A DNA stretch of 29,197 bases from CBDVBZ01 sp965372355 (GTDB lineage: Bacteria; Krumholzibacteriota; Krumholzibacteriia; WVZY01): the NCBI GenBank assembly GCA_965372355.1, contig CBDVBZ010000031.1:1-29197 (forward strand). The letters are read 5' to 3'. The notes beneath the pieces were generated by a model, which was given only the letters and a program-made list of their open reading frames with translations, ran no database searches and was not told the DNA's origin. Below, one piece after another: positions 1 to 8,032 of the stretch. Position 1 is the stretch's first letter; each line of letters opens with the position of its first letter. The position numbers and the translations under genes were made by a program.

Positions 1-35
1 TCGGCTAAGAGGCGCCGACCGGGGCGGGCTGTCCT

Positions 36-63
36 TTGCACACGGTTCCTTTCCTGCTAAGAT
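36..63 (+). promoter_or_regulatory. Possible sigma-70-like promoter for the signalling operon
   Basis: A TTGCAC hexamer at 36-41 and a TAAGAT hexamer at 58-63 are separated by 16 bp. They would start transcription near position 70, just before the candidate start codons at 79, 97 and 103 of the substrate-binding lipoprotein. If the start site is near 70, the ATG at 79 would have a very short leader, which mildly favours 97 or 103. A perfect 12-bp palindrome (GGGGAATTCCCC, 81-92) overlaps this area. This is pattern matching only. Confidence 0.35.
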
Positions 64-78
64 TTCCATGGTGAGTCA

Positions 79-1587
79 ATGGGGAATTCCCCCCTGATGG
101 ACATGCGTATATCGCTTTGCTTAAGTCAGATCGGTCTCTTCCTGGTCGTTGTGCTGGCCTCGTGTGGCAAGCCAACGATCACGAGGCCGCCGGTTGTTGT
201 TCCTGCCGACTGTGAGATCCTTCACAGTCCGGGTGAAGCCGCCGATTCGATACGAGTCGCGCTGCTCGACGACGTGGATCCTCAGTTTGCGCCGTGGGCG
301 CGAAACTCGAGTGAGCAGCTACTCTTCTCACACCTCTACGAGACCCTGATCACCGTTGATTGCATTGGGAATGTACAACCCGGTCTTGCCGAATCGTGGA
401 AGAGCCGGCGGGACGGGCGTCGCTGGACGATGACCTTGCGCGAGGACGCGCGGTTCTGGGATGGTACACCGGTGACCGCCGCGGACGTCGCGGCGAGCTG
501 GCAGCGCGTATCCATCGAGCCGATGATACTCTATGCCGTCATCGATTCCGTTGTTGTCGCCGACGAGCGGGTCTTGCATGTGGACTTCAACAAGCGTCAT
601 CGAAGGGTGCCACGGGCTCTATCGGCCCCGGCGCTCGCCATCGCAAAACCAACGGTGGATTCACGGTGGCCGCTGGGCTCCGGACCCTGGCGGATCGCGT
701 CGTCGAGAAGCTACACCGTGATGTCCGAGTATGCGATCACGACACGACCGACCTTCGGGGTGGACGAACCGGTCATCCAGTTTCTTGAGAGCCCGCGACA
801 CGATGCGAGAGACCTTCTCGAGGGTGTGGTTGACATGATGGTTACATCCGACCCTGCGGTCATCGAGTACGCGGCGGGGCGACCGGGGTTTGTCACCTTC
901 GCGCTCCCATGGGCGGAAACGTACATGTTGCTGTCGACGACACGTGTTCGCGAGCTGCGGGAGGGTGGCAGACCGGGACAAATTCCTGCGGATCTTTCGG
1001 ATGCCCTGGCCCGCGATGCGGTGAGGAGTGACGCAAGGGGCTACCGATCGCCATCCTGGTGGAATGATCTCTACGGGTGCGATGACCTTCTGGCGGATGG
1101 CGTCGATCCATCGGGCATTCCTCAAGGCGCATCCGCACCAACGGGCCCGCACCGCATCGTCTATAATACGAGCGATCCGATTGCCCGCGATCTCGCCGAG
1201 CGAATCGTCGCGCTCGCCTCGAGGGGCACCGATGTGTCCAGTGAGGCCGCGGCGGTGGCAGCCGCGGTACCCGGGCTTATCGGCGGTGGCGATCGTCCGG
1301 TCGCCGAGGGGCTGGCGGCGCGTGACCTCTCGCAGAGCCTCTGGGCCGGTGATGACTTCGCCTATGTCATATCGATTCCGCGAATGCCGCCGGAGTCGTG
1401 CTACGGCGCGCGCAGGTTGCTCAACCGGGCGCCTTGGCTCGTGGGCGGTGGCGTGGATCTATCGCAGGCGCTCATTCCGCTGGTCGACACGCGCCTCCAC
1501 GTGATCGCGCGCGAGGGGTTGTTCGGGCTTATTATTGATACGTACGGCAACATGCTCGTCGTGACGGGTTTTCTGCAGGGGATGTAG
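79..1587 (+). CDS. Family-5 ABC-type substrate-binding lipoprotein (orphan, linked to a two-component system)
   Basis: The N-terminus is a lipoprotein signal with a hydrophobic stretch ending in the lipobox LASC, so the mature protein should be lipid-anchored outside the cytoplasmic membrane. Roughly residues 57-150 carry the N-terminal signature of solute-binding protein family 5 (SBP_bac_5, peptide/oligopeptide binders): a 'hLYETLI' segment, then 'QPGLAESW', then 'DGTPVTAADV'. The C-terminal half diverges from familiar members. Length (about 500 residues) is normal for the family. No permease or ATPase gene lies nearby; a histidine kinase starts 5 bp after the stop, so a sensory role as ligand-binding partner of the kinase is my inference. 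The start is uncertain: ATG codons at 97 and 103 would give a shorter, more conventional signal peptide. Transporter genes could also lie outside the window. Confidence 0.85.
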   Translation: MGNSPLMDMRISLCLSQIGLFLVVVLASCGKPTITRPPVVVPADCEILHSPGEAADSIRVALLDDVDPQFAPWARNSSEQLLFSHLYETLITVDCIGNVQPGLAESWKSRRDGRRWTMTLREDARFWDGTPVTAADVAASWQRVSIEPMILYAVIDSVVVADERVLHVDFNKRHRRVPRALSAPALAIAKPTVDSRWPLGSGPWRIASSRSYTVMSEYAITTRPTFGVDEPVIQFLESPRHDARDLLEGVVDMMVTSDPAVIEYAAGRPGFVTFALPWAETYMLLSTTRVRELREGGRPGQIPADLSDALARDAVRSDARGYRSPSWWNDLYGCDDLLADGVDPSGIPQGASAPTGPHRIVYNTSDPIARDLAERIVALASRGTDVSSEAAAVAAAVPGLIGGGDRPVAEGLAARDLSQSLWAGDDFAYVISIPRMPPESCYGARRLLNRAPWLVGGGVDLSQALIPLVDTRLHVIAREGLFGLIIDTYGNMLVVTGFLQGM

Positions 1588-1592
1588 TTGTT

Positions 1593-3335
1593 ATGACATT
1601 CCGCACACGATTGCTCATCATATTCTTGCTGACGGTACTGATCCCCATCGTCGCGCTGGCTTTCTTTATCCGCGGGGAAATGACCAAGCGTCTTACCAGC
1701 CAGTACGAGCAACGCGTCGAATCGCTCGTTCGTGTGATCGAGGGAGACCTGACGGAAGAGAGCACAGCGATCGCCAGCTCGCTCACCGTCATTTGCGAAT
1801 CGATATACGACGACAACCGGTTTCGCCGGGCCGCCGTCGATCGAACGGAGGAAGACAGACGGTATCTTCTCGATTACGCCGGCGATGCAATGCGGCTGAC
1901 GGGGCTCTCGATGCTCCAGATCCAGGATGCGTCGGGCCGCATTATTAGTTCCGGGCATTTTCGCAACGAGTACGACCGTCTGGAGCCCGAGCTCCCGACG
2001 CTGCTGGCATCGGCAAACCGCGGAGCGGCTCTTATTCAGGCGCGGTCGCCGGATGAGCCCTTTCTTGTTTTAGCCGGTGTCGACTCGCTGCGCATCGGGG
2101 GCAGGCCTTTCACACTGGTCGCCGGCGTCCATGTGGAGCGACGCTTTCTTGCACGGTTGGCCCGGGAGGCAGGTTTGACCGTCGCCCTGGTGTATCCCGA
2201 CGGCGTCCTGACATCGCTCCCGTCGCACGGAGGTGGAGACGATGCGGGTGAGTCCGCCGAGGCCGCACCGGACTATGCAATCGTGCGAGAGTTGGACGTG
2301 CCGTTTGTCGATTCGAAGCGCGGTGAACTCGTGTCCGCGACATTCCGCGTCACGCACGAGCTCACCGAGCTGCACGCTCTCAGGAGCAGTATCGATCGGT
2401 GGTTTCTCATCGCGGTGGCCCTCACCGGCCTTCTCGCCATCCTTATTGTCAGCTGGCTGACATCGCGAATCAGCCGGCCGCTCGCCGAACTGGCCGACAA
2501 GACATCACGTATCGATCTCGACCGGCTGGATATCGATTTCGAAACGCATCGCAAGGATGAGATCGGTGTGCTGTCCCGGTTGCTCGGCGCGATGACCGAT
2601 AGACTTCGCGCGAGCGCATTGCTTATCAAGGATGCCGAGCGCCGTGCGACATTGGGAGAGATGGCGCGGCAGGTCAACCACGACATAAAGAACGGGCTTA
2701 CACCGATACGGAATGTATTCCGTCACCTGGTCGACCTGGCAGGCAAGAACCCCATGGAGTTGCCCGACGTGCTAAACGACAGAAAGAGCACACTCGACTC
2801 GAGCATCGCCTATCTAGAAAACCTCGCGTCGAATTACGCGCGTCTTTCTCCCAGAGGTGAGCGGGAGCCGTGCGATGTGAACGCGATTGTCGAACGTGTC
2901 GTCAGGGATCTGCAGGGATCGGGAGGCGCCATCCTGCATATGGCTCTCGGTGGCCGGGGGACCATCCTGGGGGATCGGTTGTCGTTGCGGCGGATTCTCG
3001 AGAACCTGATCGACAATGCAGTCGACAGTCTGGGATCGGAGGCAGGTTCCGTCACCGTATCGACGGCGATCGTCCCGGACGCGGACGACGGGGACCGCGT
3101 GCTGATCACGGTGGCCGATACCGGTCGGGGCATGGACGAGGAGCAACAGACGAAGGTATTTGACGATTTCTATACGACAAAGAAGAATGGGACGGGTTTG
3201 GGGCTCTCGATCGTTCGGAGGCTCGTTATGGATCTCGACGGATCCATCGATGTAAAGAGTGAGCCCGGGAAGGGGAGTCGTTTTGTGATCGATTTTCCCG
3301 TTGCGCGCTCCGACGCGGACGGCAGCAGCCACTAG
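1593..3335 (+). CDS. Membrane-bound sensor histidine kinase (NtrY-like, HAMP-containing)
   Basis: The order is transmembrane segment 1 (about residues 7-26), an extracytoplasmic sensing region of about 240 residues that looks Cache-like, transmembrane segment 2 (about 270-290), and a HAMP linker. The kinase core follows, with the phospho-accepting histidine at residue 363 in 'NHDIKNGLTPI'. The ATP-binding domain shows an N box ('ENLIDNAVDSLG'), a G1 box ('DTGRGMD'), an F box ('FYTTK') and a G2 box ('GTGLGLSIV'). The HDIKN-type H box and its context are typical of the NtrY/AtoS class that pairs with NtrC-type activators. The neighbours fit: a substrate-binding lipoprotein ends 5 bp upstream and a sigma-54 activator begins 13 bp downstream. 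The likely job is to phosphorylate that activator in response to an extracytoplasmic signal. The ligand is unknown. Confidence 0.93.
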   Translation: MTFRTRLLIIFLLTVLIPIVALAFFIRGEMTKRLTSQYEQRVESLVRVIEGDLTEESTAIASSLTVICESIYDDNRFRRAAVDRTEEDRRYLLDYAGDAMRLTGLSMLQIQDASGRIISSGHFRNEYDRLEPELPTLLASANRGAALIQARSPDEPFLVLAGVDSLRIGGRPFTLVAGVHVERRFLARLAREAGLTVALVYPDGVLTSLPSHGGGDDAGESAEAAPDYAIVRELDVPFVDSKRGELVSATFRVTHELTELHALRSSIDRWFLIAVALTGLLAILIVSWLTSRISRPLAELADKTSRIDLDRLDIDFETHRKDEIGVLSRLLGAMTDRLRASALLIKDAERRATLGEMARQVNHDIKNGLTPIRNVFRHLVDLAGKNPMELPDVLNDRKSTLDSSIAYLENLASNYARLSPRGEREPCDVNAIVERVVRDLQGSGGAILHMALGGRGTILGDRLSLRRILENLIDNAVDSLGSEAGSVTVSTAIVPDADDGDRVLITVADTGRGMDEEQQTKVFDDFYTTKKNGTGLGLSIVRRLVMDLDGSIDVKSEPGKGSRFVIDFPVARSDADGSSH

Positions 3336-3348
3336 AAAGGTGGTGTCG

Positions 3349-4707
3349 ATGGCACTGGTGCTCGTTGTAGATGATGTCGCCGCCCTGGCGGAACAGTATG
3401 CGTACGACTTGAAACGGGTCGGCGGCTACGACACGCGGATCGCCACGGGCGGCAAAGAAGCACTGGAAGTCATCGCCAACGAGCCGGTGGACTGCGTCAT
3501 ACTCGATCTCGAGATGCCGGGTGTCGATGGTTTCGAGGTCCTTCGTAAGCTGAAGAAGCAGGGAATGCCGATACCCGTCGTTGTCTACACGGGAACCGGT
3601 GACTTCGACCGCTGCGCCAAGGCGATCAAGCTCGGGGCGTACAGCTTTATCGATAAGGGGGAATCGATGGAGCGGGTGGTGCACGAAGTGGGGAACGCGC
3701 TGGAACGTGTGAGTCTCGAAATCGAAATTCAGGCGTTAAGACGGGATATCGGAACCGACACACCGCTGATCGGCTCGAGCAAGGCGATGCAACAACTGAA
3801 GGAAGAGATCGGACGTGTTGCCGGGGTGCCCAGTCCGGTACTCATCCTGGGGGAGAGCGGCACGGGCAAGGAACTCGTTGCCAGAGAGATCCACCGCCTG
3901 GCCTTCAATGACAAGAAACCCTTTGTGGCGATCAACAGCGCGGCGCTGCCCGATACGCTGATCGAAAGCGAGCTCTTCGGTCACGAGCGGGGGGCGTTCA
4001 CCGGGGCCGACCGCGTTCACCGGGGCGCCTTCGAGCGGGCGAACGGTGGTACGTTGTTTCTCGATGAGATCGGTGAGTTGCCGCTGGCCGCCCAGGCCCG
4101 GCTGCTACGCGTGCTCGAGCAGGGTGAGGTGACCCGGGTCGGTGGCGAACGTGTGATCGATGTGAACGCGCGGGTTGTTGCGGCGACGAACCGTGATCTC
4201 GAATCCGAAGTCGGCGCGAAGCATTTCCGGGAGGATCTTTATTATAGAGTGAATGTGCACACGCTTCGTGTGCCGCCGCTTCGTGACCGGCGCTCCGACA
4301 TCCCCGAGCTCGTCAATCACCTCATCGCGGCAACGTGTTCGCGGTTTGGCATTCGTGGCAAGCGGATCGAACCGGCCGCGCTCGATCGTTTGATGAAGTG
4401 CGAGTGGCGGCGCAACAACGTTCGTGAGCTTCGCAATATCATCGAACGCATGATCATCGCGGCGGATGGTGACCGGATGGGTACGGCACACGTGCCCGCC
4501 GACGTACGGGGTGCTGAGGGCGGAACTTCGAAGCACCGGGGCTTCAAGGAGTTGAAAGCCGAAGCCGAACGGCAGATCATCGTTGCGGCTCTCTCACGAA
4601 ATGACTGGCACATCAGCCGCGCTGCGGGAGACCTCGGGCTCTCCGACCACGCCAGCCTGCTCAAGATCATGCGGCGTCACGGTCTCAAACGCCCCGACCG
4701 GAAGTGA
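3349..4707 (+). CDS. NtrC-family sigma-54-dependent response regulator
   Basis: The receiver domain (about residues 1-118) has the acidic pair D8/D9, phospho-acceptor D53 in 'LDLEMPG', T81 and K103. The AAA+ domain (about 140-370) has Walker A 'GESGTGKE' at 168-175, an intact GAFTGA loop at 215-220 that contacts sigma-54, and Walker B 'FLDE' at 237-240. A Fis-type helix-turn-helix sits near the C-terminus ('ISRAAGDLGLSDHASL'). All the motifs needed for phosphorylation-controlled activation are present. I chose ATG 3349 over an upstream TTG at 3301 because it places the receiver at the N-terminus, follows a GAAAGG ribosome-binding site, and avoids overlap with the kinase gene. The probable targets are the palindromes and -24/-12 promoter just downstream. 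Confidence 0.95.
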   Translation: MALVLVVDDVAALAEQYAYDLKRVGGYDTRIATGGKEALEVIANEPVDCVILDLEMPGVDGFEVLRKLKKQGMPIPVVVYTGTGDFDRCAKAIKLGAYSFIDKGESMERVVHEVGNALERVSLEIEIQALRRDIGTDTPLIGSSKAMQQLKEEIGRVAGVPSPVLILGESGTGKELVAREIHRLAFNDKKPFVAINSAALPDTLIESELFGHERGAFTGADRVHRGAFERANGGTLFLDEIGELPLAAQARLLRVLEQGEVTRVGGERVIDVNARVVAATNRDLESEVGAKHFREDLYYRVNVHTLRVPPLRDRRSDIPELVNHLIAATCSRFGIRGKRIEPAALDRLMKCEWRRNNVRELRNIIERMIIAADGDRMGTAHVPADVRGAEGGTSKHRGFKELKAEAERQIIVAALSRNDWHISRAAGDLGLSDHASLLKIMRRHGLKRPDRK

Positions 4708-4726
4708 CCCCGTCAAACCTCTTCAG

Positions 4727-4748
4727 AACGTGTCTGATCGGACACGTT
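4727..4748. promoter_or_regulatory. Palindromic candidate enhancer site 1 for the NtrC-type activator
   Basis: An inverted repeat AACGTGTC-N6-GACACGTT has perfect 8-bp arms, and the GATC in the centre is itself palindromic. It shares the GTGTC...GACAC core with a second site 33 bp away centre to centre, about three helical turns. The two lie between the activator gene and a -24/-12 promoter, which is the usual layout of NtrC-type upstream activating sequences. Binding is inferred. Confidence 0.7.
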
Positions 4749-4762
4749 CGCACACCAAAACA

Positions 4763-4778
4763 GTGTCCCTTAGGACAC
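4763..4778. promoter_or_regulatory. Palindromic candidate enhancer site 2 for the NtrC-type activator
   Basis: GTGTCC-CTTA-GGACAC has perfect 6-bp arms, the same total core length (16 bp) as site 1, and the same outer GTGTC/GACAC halves. Its centre lies about 97 bp upstream of the -24 element of the sigma-54 promoter, a normal distance for activation by DNA looping. Confidence 0.7.
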
Positions 4779-4865
4779 ATTCAGCCGGTGGTGGACCCGT
4801 CGGCTGATTCTATAATTCCCTTATAAATAACCAGATATGAACGTGAGGCTCTGTGTCTGGCCCCA

Positions 4866-4881
4866 TGGTCCCCGGCTTGCC
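4866..4881 (+). promoter_or_regulatory. Sigma-54 (-24/-12) promoter of the TPR lipoprotein gene
   Basis: TGGTCCC-CGGC-TTGCC matches the sigma-54 consensus TGGCACG-N4-TTGCW. The invariant GG (4867-4868) and GC (4879-4880) are separated by exactly 10 bp. Transcription would begin near 4892, leaving a leader of about 56 nt before the ATG at 4948. The adjacent sigma-54 activator gene and paired upstream palindromes strengthen the call. Confidence 0.75.
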
Positions 4882-4947
4882 TTACTGATGGGTCGAGTGG
4901 CGTTCGTAGACCCGGTCCGAGAGGGCCAAAACACAAGGAGGCTCACC

Positions 4948-6069
4948 ATGAAGGTCATCGGAAGACACCCCAGGGAGTGGGTCACACTCGGCGGATGGAT
5001 CGCGGCGCTTACGCTGGCGCTCGTCCTCGTTGGGTGCGGCGGGAGCGACACGCAGTCGGACTCCAAAGTCATCGTCAAGAACCCGCAGCGGACCCAGCAG
5101 GTCGCGCGTTTTACGCCGCCCCCGCAACCGGCCGTCGATACGATTGCGGTCCCGGCACAGCCGGAGGAGCGGGTTGTCTCGGCGCCCGAACCGTCCCGGG
5201 AAGTCACCTTCGAAGAAGCGGAGGCTGCGTTTTACGAGAGACGTTACGAACACGCGGCGGAGTTGTTTACGCTCTACACCGAACGCAAGAACGGGAACCC
5301 GTGGGGCTACTACATGCTCGGTCTCTCGGCATGGAAGGCCGGTCAAAACGAGATCGCCCAAGGCGCGTTTGAGCGTGCACTGGAGCTCGATCCCAAGCAC
5401 GTCAAAAGCCAACTCAACCTGAGCCGTGTGCTCCTCGATATGGATGAGCCTGATGAGGCGCTGAGTCATATCCGCGAGGCGATCGAGTTAGATCCCGAGT
5501 CGAGCGTTGCGTATCGTCTCAAGGGACGGGTGTTCGATGCGATCCACCAGTTGCCCCAGGCCGTCGAGGCGTATCGTGACGCGTTGCGGCTCGACAACAA
5601 CGACGCGTGGTCGATGAACAACCTCGCGCTGATCTATATCGAAGAGGGGTTGTACGCGGAGGCGCTGCCACCGCTCGCGCGCGCCGTCGAGATCCAGGGC
5701 GGCAACGCGATGTTTCTGAACAACCTCGGTATGGCGCTCGAGTGCAACGGTCATTTCCGGGCATCCGAGAAAGCCTACGAATCGGCGGTCAATGTCGATA
5801 GTGCGTATGACAAGGCCGTGGCAAATCTGGCGCGTGTTCAGGAAGTTCGGGAAGACACGGAGCTGGAGCCCGTGGATCTCGAGATGATCGCGCGGATCTT
5901 CGCCGATGAGATCGTGGGATCCTCTGACGTTGTCACCGGCGGGGAGCAGGAGCCGGTCGAGGCGGAAGTGGCGTCAGGCGTTGACGAGACGGAATCCGTT
6001 GAGTCAGAGGAAGACACCGAATCGTCGGATGGCAACGGCGACTCGACCGACAAGGAAGACGAAGAGTAG
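4948..6069 (+). CDS. TPR-repeat lipoprotein with acidic tail, predicted sigma-54 target
   Basis: The 373-residue product begins with a signal peptide ending in the lipobox LVGC (cysteine near residue 30), so it is probably membrane-anchored and faces the periplasm. A Pro-rich linker follows. From about residue 90 to 290 there are consecutive tetratricopeptide repeats, recognisable as repeated 'A...F..AL.LDP' and 'A...YR.AL.LD' units. The last 50 or so residues are strongly acidic (Glu/Asp/Ser). TPR arrays are protein-docking scaffolds; no enzymatic domain is visible. The start is ATG 4948, with AAGGAGG at 4935-4941; an upstream in-frame ATG at 4837 lies before the predicted sigma-54 promoter and is rejected. 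It is the only gene between that promoter and a hairpin terminator, so it looks like a dedicated output of the upstream two-component system. Its molecular role is unknown. Confidence 0.9.
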   Translation: MKVIGRHPREWVTLGGWIAALTLALVLVGCGGSDTQSDSKVIVKNPQRTQQVARFTPPPQPAVDTIAVPAQPEERVVSAPEPSREVTFEEAEAAFYERRYEHAAELFTLYTERKNGNPWGYYMLGLSAWKAGQNEIAQGAFERALELDPKHVKSQLNLSRVLLDMDEPDEALSHIREAIELDPESSVAYRLKGRVFDAIHQLPQAVEAYRDALRLDNNDAWSMNNLALIYIEEGLYAEALPPLARAVEIQGGNAMFLNNLGMALECNGHFRASEKAYESAVNVDSAYDKAVANLARVQEVREDTELEPVDLEMIARIFADEIVGSSDVVTGGEQEPVEAEVASGVDETESVESEEDTESSDGNGDSTDKEDEE

Positions 6070-6101
6070 AACGCCGCACGCTGAATCGGTTGGAGGCGAA
6101 C

Positions 6102-6129
6102 GCCCCGGCCCGGTCACACGGGTCGGGGC
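6102..6129. terminator. Strong hairpin between convergent genes, likely bidirectional terminator
   Basis: An 11-bp stem (GCCCCGGCCCG with CGGGTCGGGGC, one G-T wobble) closes a 6-base loop. It sits in the 66-bp gap between the stop of the TPR lipoprotein gene and the stop of the convergent asparagine synthase gene. A T-rich stretch (tatttta, about 6137-6143) is near on the + side but not directly adjacent; there is no T-run on the - side. Confidence 0.6.
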
Positions 6130-6135
6130 ATCACG

Positions 6136-8013
6136 CTATTTTACCCCGTGCGCTTCGCACCATATTCCCAGCGCAAGAAGTGCCCACAACGTCCCTTCCC
6201 ACGGACCTTTGAAATACTCGGGTGGGTGCTCGAGCCACGTTTCGGCACCGGGGAGGGCTTGCCGCACGGCAGACGACCCGAGGATGCGATCTCGGAGCGT
6301 ATCACCATGGGTCACGAGCAACTCGGGTATGTTGCCAAAGGGAAACGCTTGTTTGCGTCGCGACACGATATCCTGCGACACACGTCCACGGCTCCACCAG
6401 CGGAGGATGAGCTTGGTGTTCGCTCGCCCCGGTCGTTGGCCCACCCGCATCGATGGCGGGAGTGACAGGACGAAATCGACGAGGTCGCGATCGAGAAACG
6501 GCATCCGCAGCTCGGCGGACGAATCCATCGCCACCGAGTCGGCGAACGTGAGTATGTTCTCGGACAGGAACGTCAGCAACATGACTTCCTGCATGCGATC
6601 GATATCGGTGGCGTTTTCGAGACAACGTTCGTAGAGCCGATCGACGGTCGACAGGTACCCGTGATCGGCGATCAGGGCGGTGCCGAAGATCTCCTCGATG
6701 TCTGCGGGGGGCAGGGGGCGGTGAATGATGTACCGCGCCGCCGCGGGCGTTCGCTCCGGCGGCGCATCGAGGATCGCGCGCCGGCGACGCTCGACCGACT
6801 CGGCGCCGTAGACGTGGCGATCGATGATCTTGCGGATCCATGGTTCGGGTAGCCGCGCGAGCTTGCGCACAACAGACAGCCGAAAACGATCCTGGCTCAG
6901 CCGGTAGCCACCGAGAACCTCGTCACCCCCGTGACCGCACAGAAACACCGTGGCATGCTCGCGTGCGTTTCGAATAAGAAGCCAGGTTGCCAGGGCCGCG
7001 CCGTCGCCGGTGGGCTCGGTGAAAGACGCAAACGCGGGCACCATCTGTTCGATCCGATCACTCGGTGTGACGAGCAGATCCATCTTCATCGAGCCGGTGT
7101 CGTCGCTCTCTTGCGCCGGTGAGAGCCCCGACGCAACCTGGGTCAGCGTGTATGTGAACGAGCGCACGGGCTCGTTCTGTGCGGCCAGGGCGGCGTGAAT
7201 GCTGTTGCTGTCGATCCCATCGCTGAGAAGCAACGCCACCGGCACATCGCTGACAAGACAGCGTTTCGATGCCTGCGCAAAAAGCGTGTCGAATTCCTCC
7301 ACGAGATCGGCGCGCTTGCGTCCCGCCGCGCGCGGTCTGAAATGGGGGGCATACCAGCGCTCGATCGTGACACCATCCGAGTCCGCGGTGAGCAAGTGTC
7401 CCCCCGGCAGCTTGAGCACATCGGCAAGGATCGTTCGCGGGGCAACGACATATCGCATCGTGACGTACTCGAGAAGGGTGTGGTTGTCGATCTCTCGTGG
7501 TACCCACGGCGCCTGGAGTAGGGCGGGAATGCTCGATGCGAACGTCAGCGCGAAATCACTGCGGTGGTAGAATAGCGGCTTCTCGCCAAAACGGTCGCGC
7601 GCCAGAAAGAGGCGGCGCTCGGCGTTATCATAGATCGCAAACGCCCACTGGCCCACCATTCGCTCGAGGGCGGCGGGCCCCCATCTTTCCCAGGCGAGGA
7701 GGATGACCTCGGTGTCGGTCGACGATCGCAGTGTCCCCGGCTCGACGCCGAGCTCGCGGTGAAGCTCCTTATAATTGTAGATCTCGCCGTTGAAGCTGAT
7801 CAGATAGCGGCCATCACGGCTCCGCATCGGCTGGTGGCCGGCATCGCTCAGATCGAGGATCGCCAGGCGGCGGTTGCCCAGTGTTGCGGGGCCATCGGCT
7901 TCGATACCCCGGTCATCCGGTCCCCGGCGCTCGAGTGCATCGGTCATTGCCTGGACGGCCGGGCGATCGTCTTGCTCCCGCCCAACCCGAAATATGCCGG
8001 CAATTCCACACAT
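6136..8013 (-). CDS. asnB: Asparagine synthase (glutamine-hydrolysing)-like amidotransferase
   Basis: Met-Cys-Gly-Ile-Ala-Gly at the N-terminus supplies the catalytic Cys2 of a class-II glutamine amidotransferase domain (about residues 1-200), followed by 'RRGPDD', 'RLAILDLS' and 'SFNGEIYNY'. The C-terminal synthetase domain has a pyrophosphate-binding loop near residue 264 reading S-D-G-I-D-S, where the usual form is SGGxDS, and 'GHGGDEVLGGY' further on. Length (625) is normal. The family makes asparagine from aspartate, ATP and glutamine, but many members amidate sugars or peptides in surface-polymer or natural-product pathways. This copy stands alone, transcribed towards the TPR lipoprotein gene and away from the lipoprotein at 8239. 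A perfect interrupted palindrome lies 20-50 bp upstream of its start. The exact substrate is undecided. Confidence 0.88.
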   Translation of the reverse strand: MCGIAGIFRVGREQDDRPAVQAMTDALERRGPDDRGIEADGPATLGNRRLAILDLSDAGHQPMRSRDGRYLISFNGEIYNYKELHRELGVEPGTLRSSTDTEVILLAWERWGPAALERMVGQWAFAIYDNAERRLFLARDRFGEKPLFYHRSDFALTFASSIPALLQAPWVPREIDNHTLLEYVTMRYVVAPRTILADVLKLPGGHLLTADSDGVTIERWYAPHFRPRAAGRKRADLVEEFDTLFAQASKRCLVSDVPVALLLSDGIDSNSIHAALAAQNEPVRSFTYTLTQVASGLSPAQESDDTGSMKMDLLVTPSDRIEQMVPAFASFTEPTGDGAALATWLLIRNAREHATVFLCGHGGDEVLGGYRLSQDRFRLSVVRKLARLPEPWIRKIIDRHVYGAESVERRRRAILDAPPERTPAAARYIIHRPLPPADIEEIFGTALIADHGYLSTVDRLYERCLENATDIDRMQEVMLLTFLSENILTFADSVAMDSSAELRMPFLDRDLVDFVLSLPPSMRVGQRPGRANTKLILRWWSRGRVSQDIVSRRKQAFPFGNIPELLVTHGDTLRDRILGSSAVRQALPGAETWLEHPPEYFKGPWEGTLWALLALGIWCEAHGVK

Positions 8014-8032
8014 GATGACCGATCATAGCAGA

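Noticed and set aside
81..92. GGGGAATTCCCC palindrome at the start of the first gene
   Set aside because: It is perfect but only 12 bp, at an uncertain start codon, with no second copy in the window. It is too weak to call an operator.
4811..4816. TATAAT box between the enhancer palindromes and the sigma-54 promoter
   Set aside because: No acceptable -35 hexamer lies 15-19 bp upstream, and the region is AT-rich, so it is likely chance. The -24/-12 element fits the local regulator better.
4837..4947. N-terminal extension of the TPR lipoprotein from ATG 4837
   Set aside because: It lies upstream of the predicted sigma-54 promoter, lacks a ribosome-binding site, and would bury the signal peptide and lipobox.
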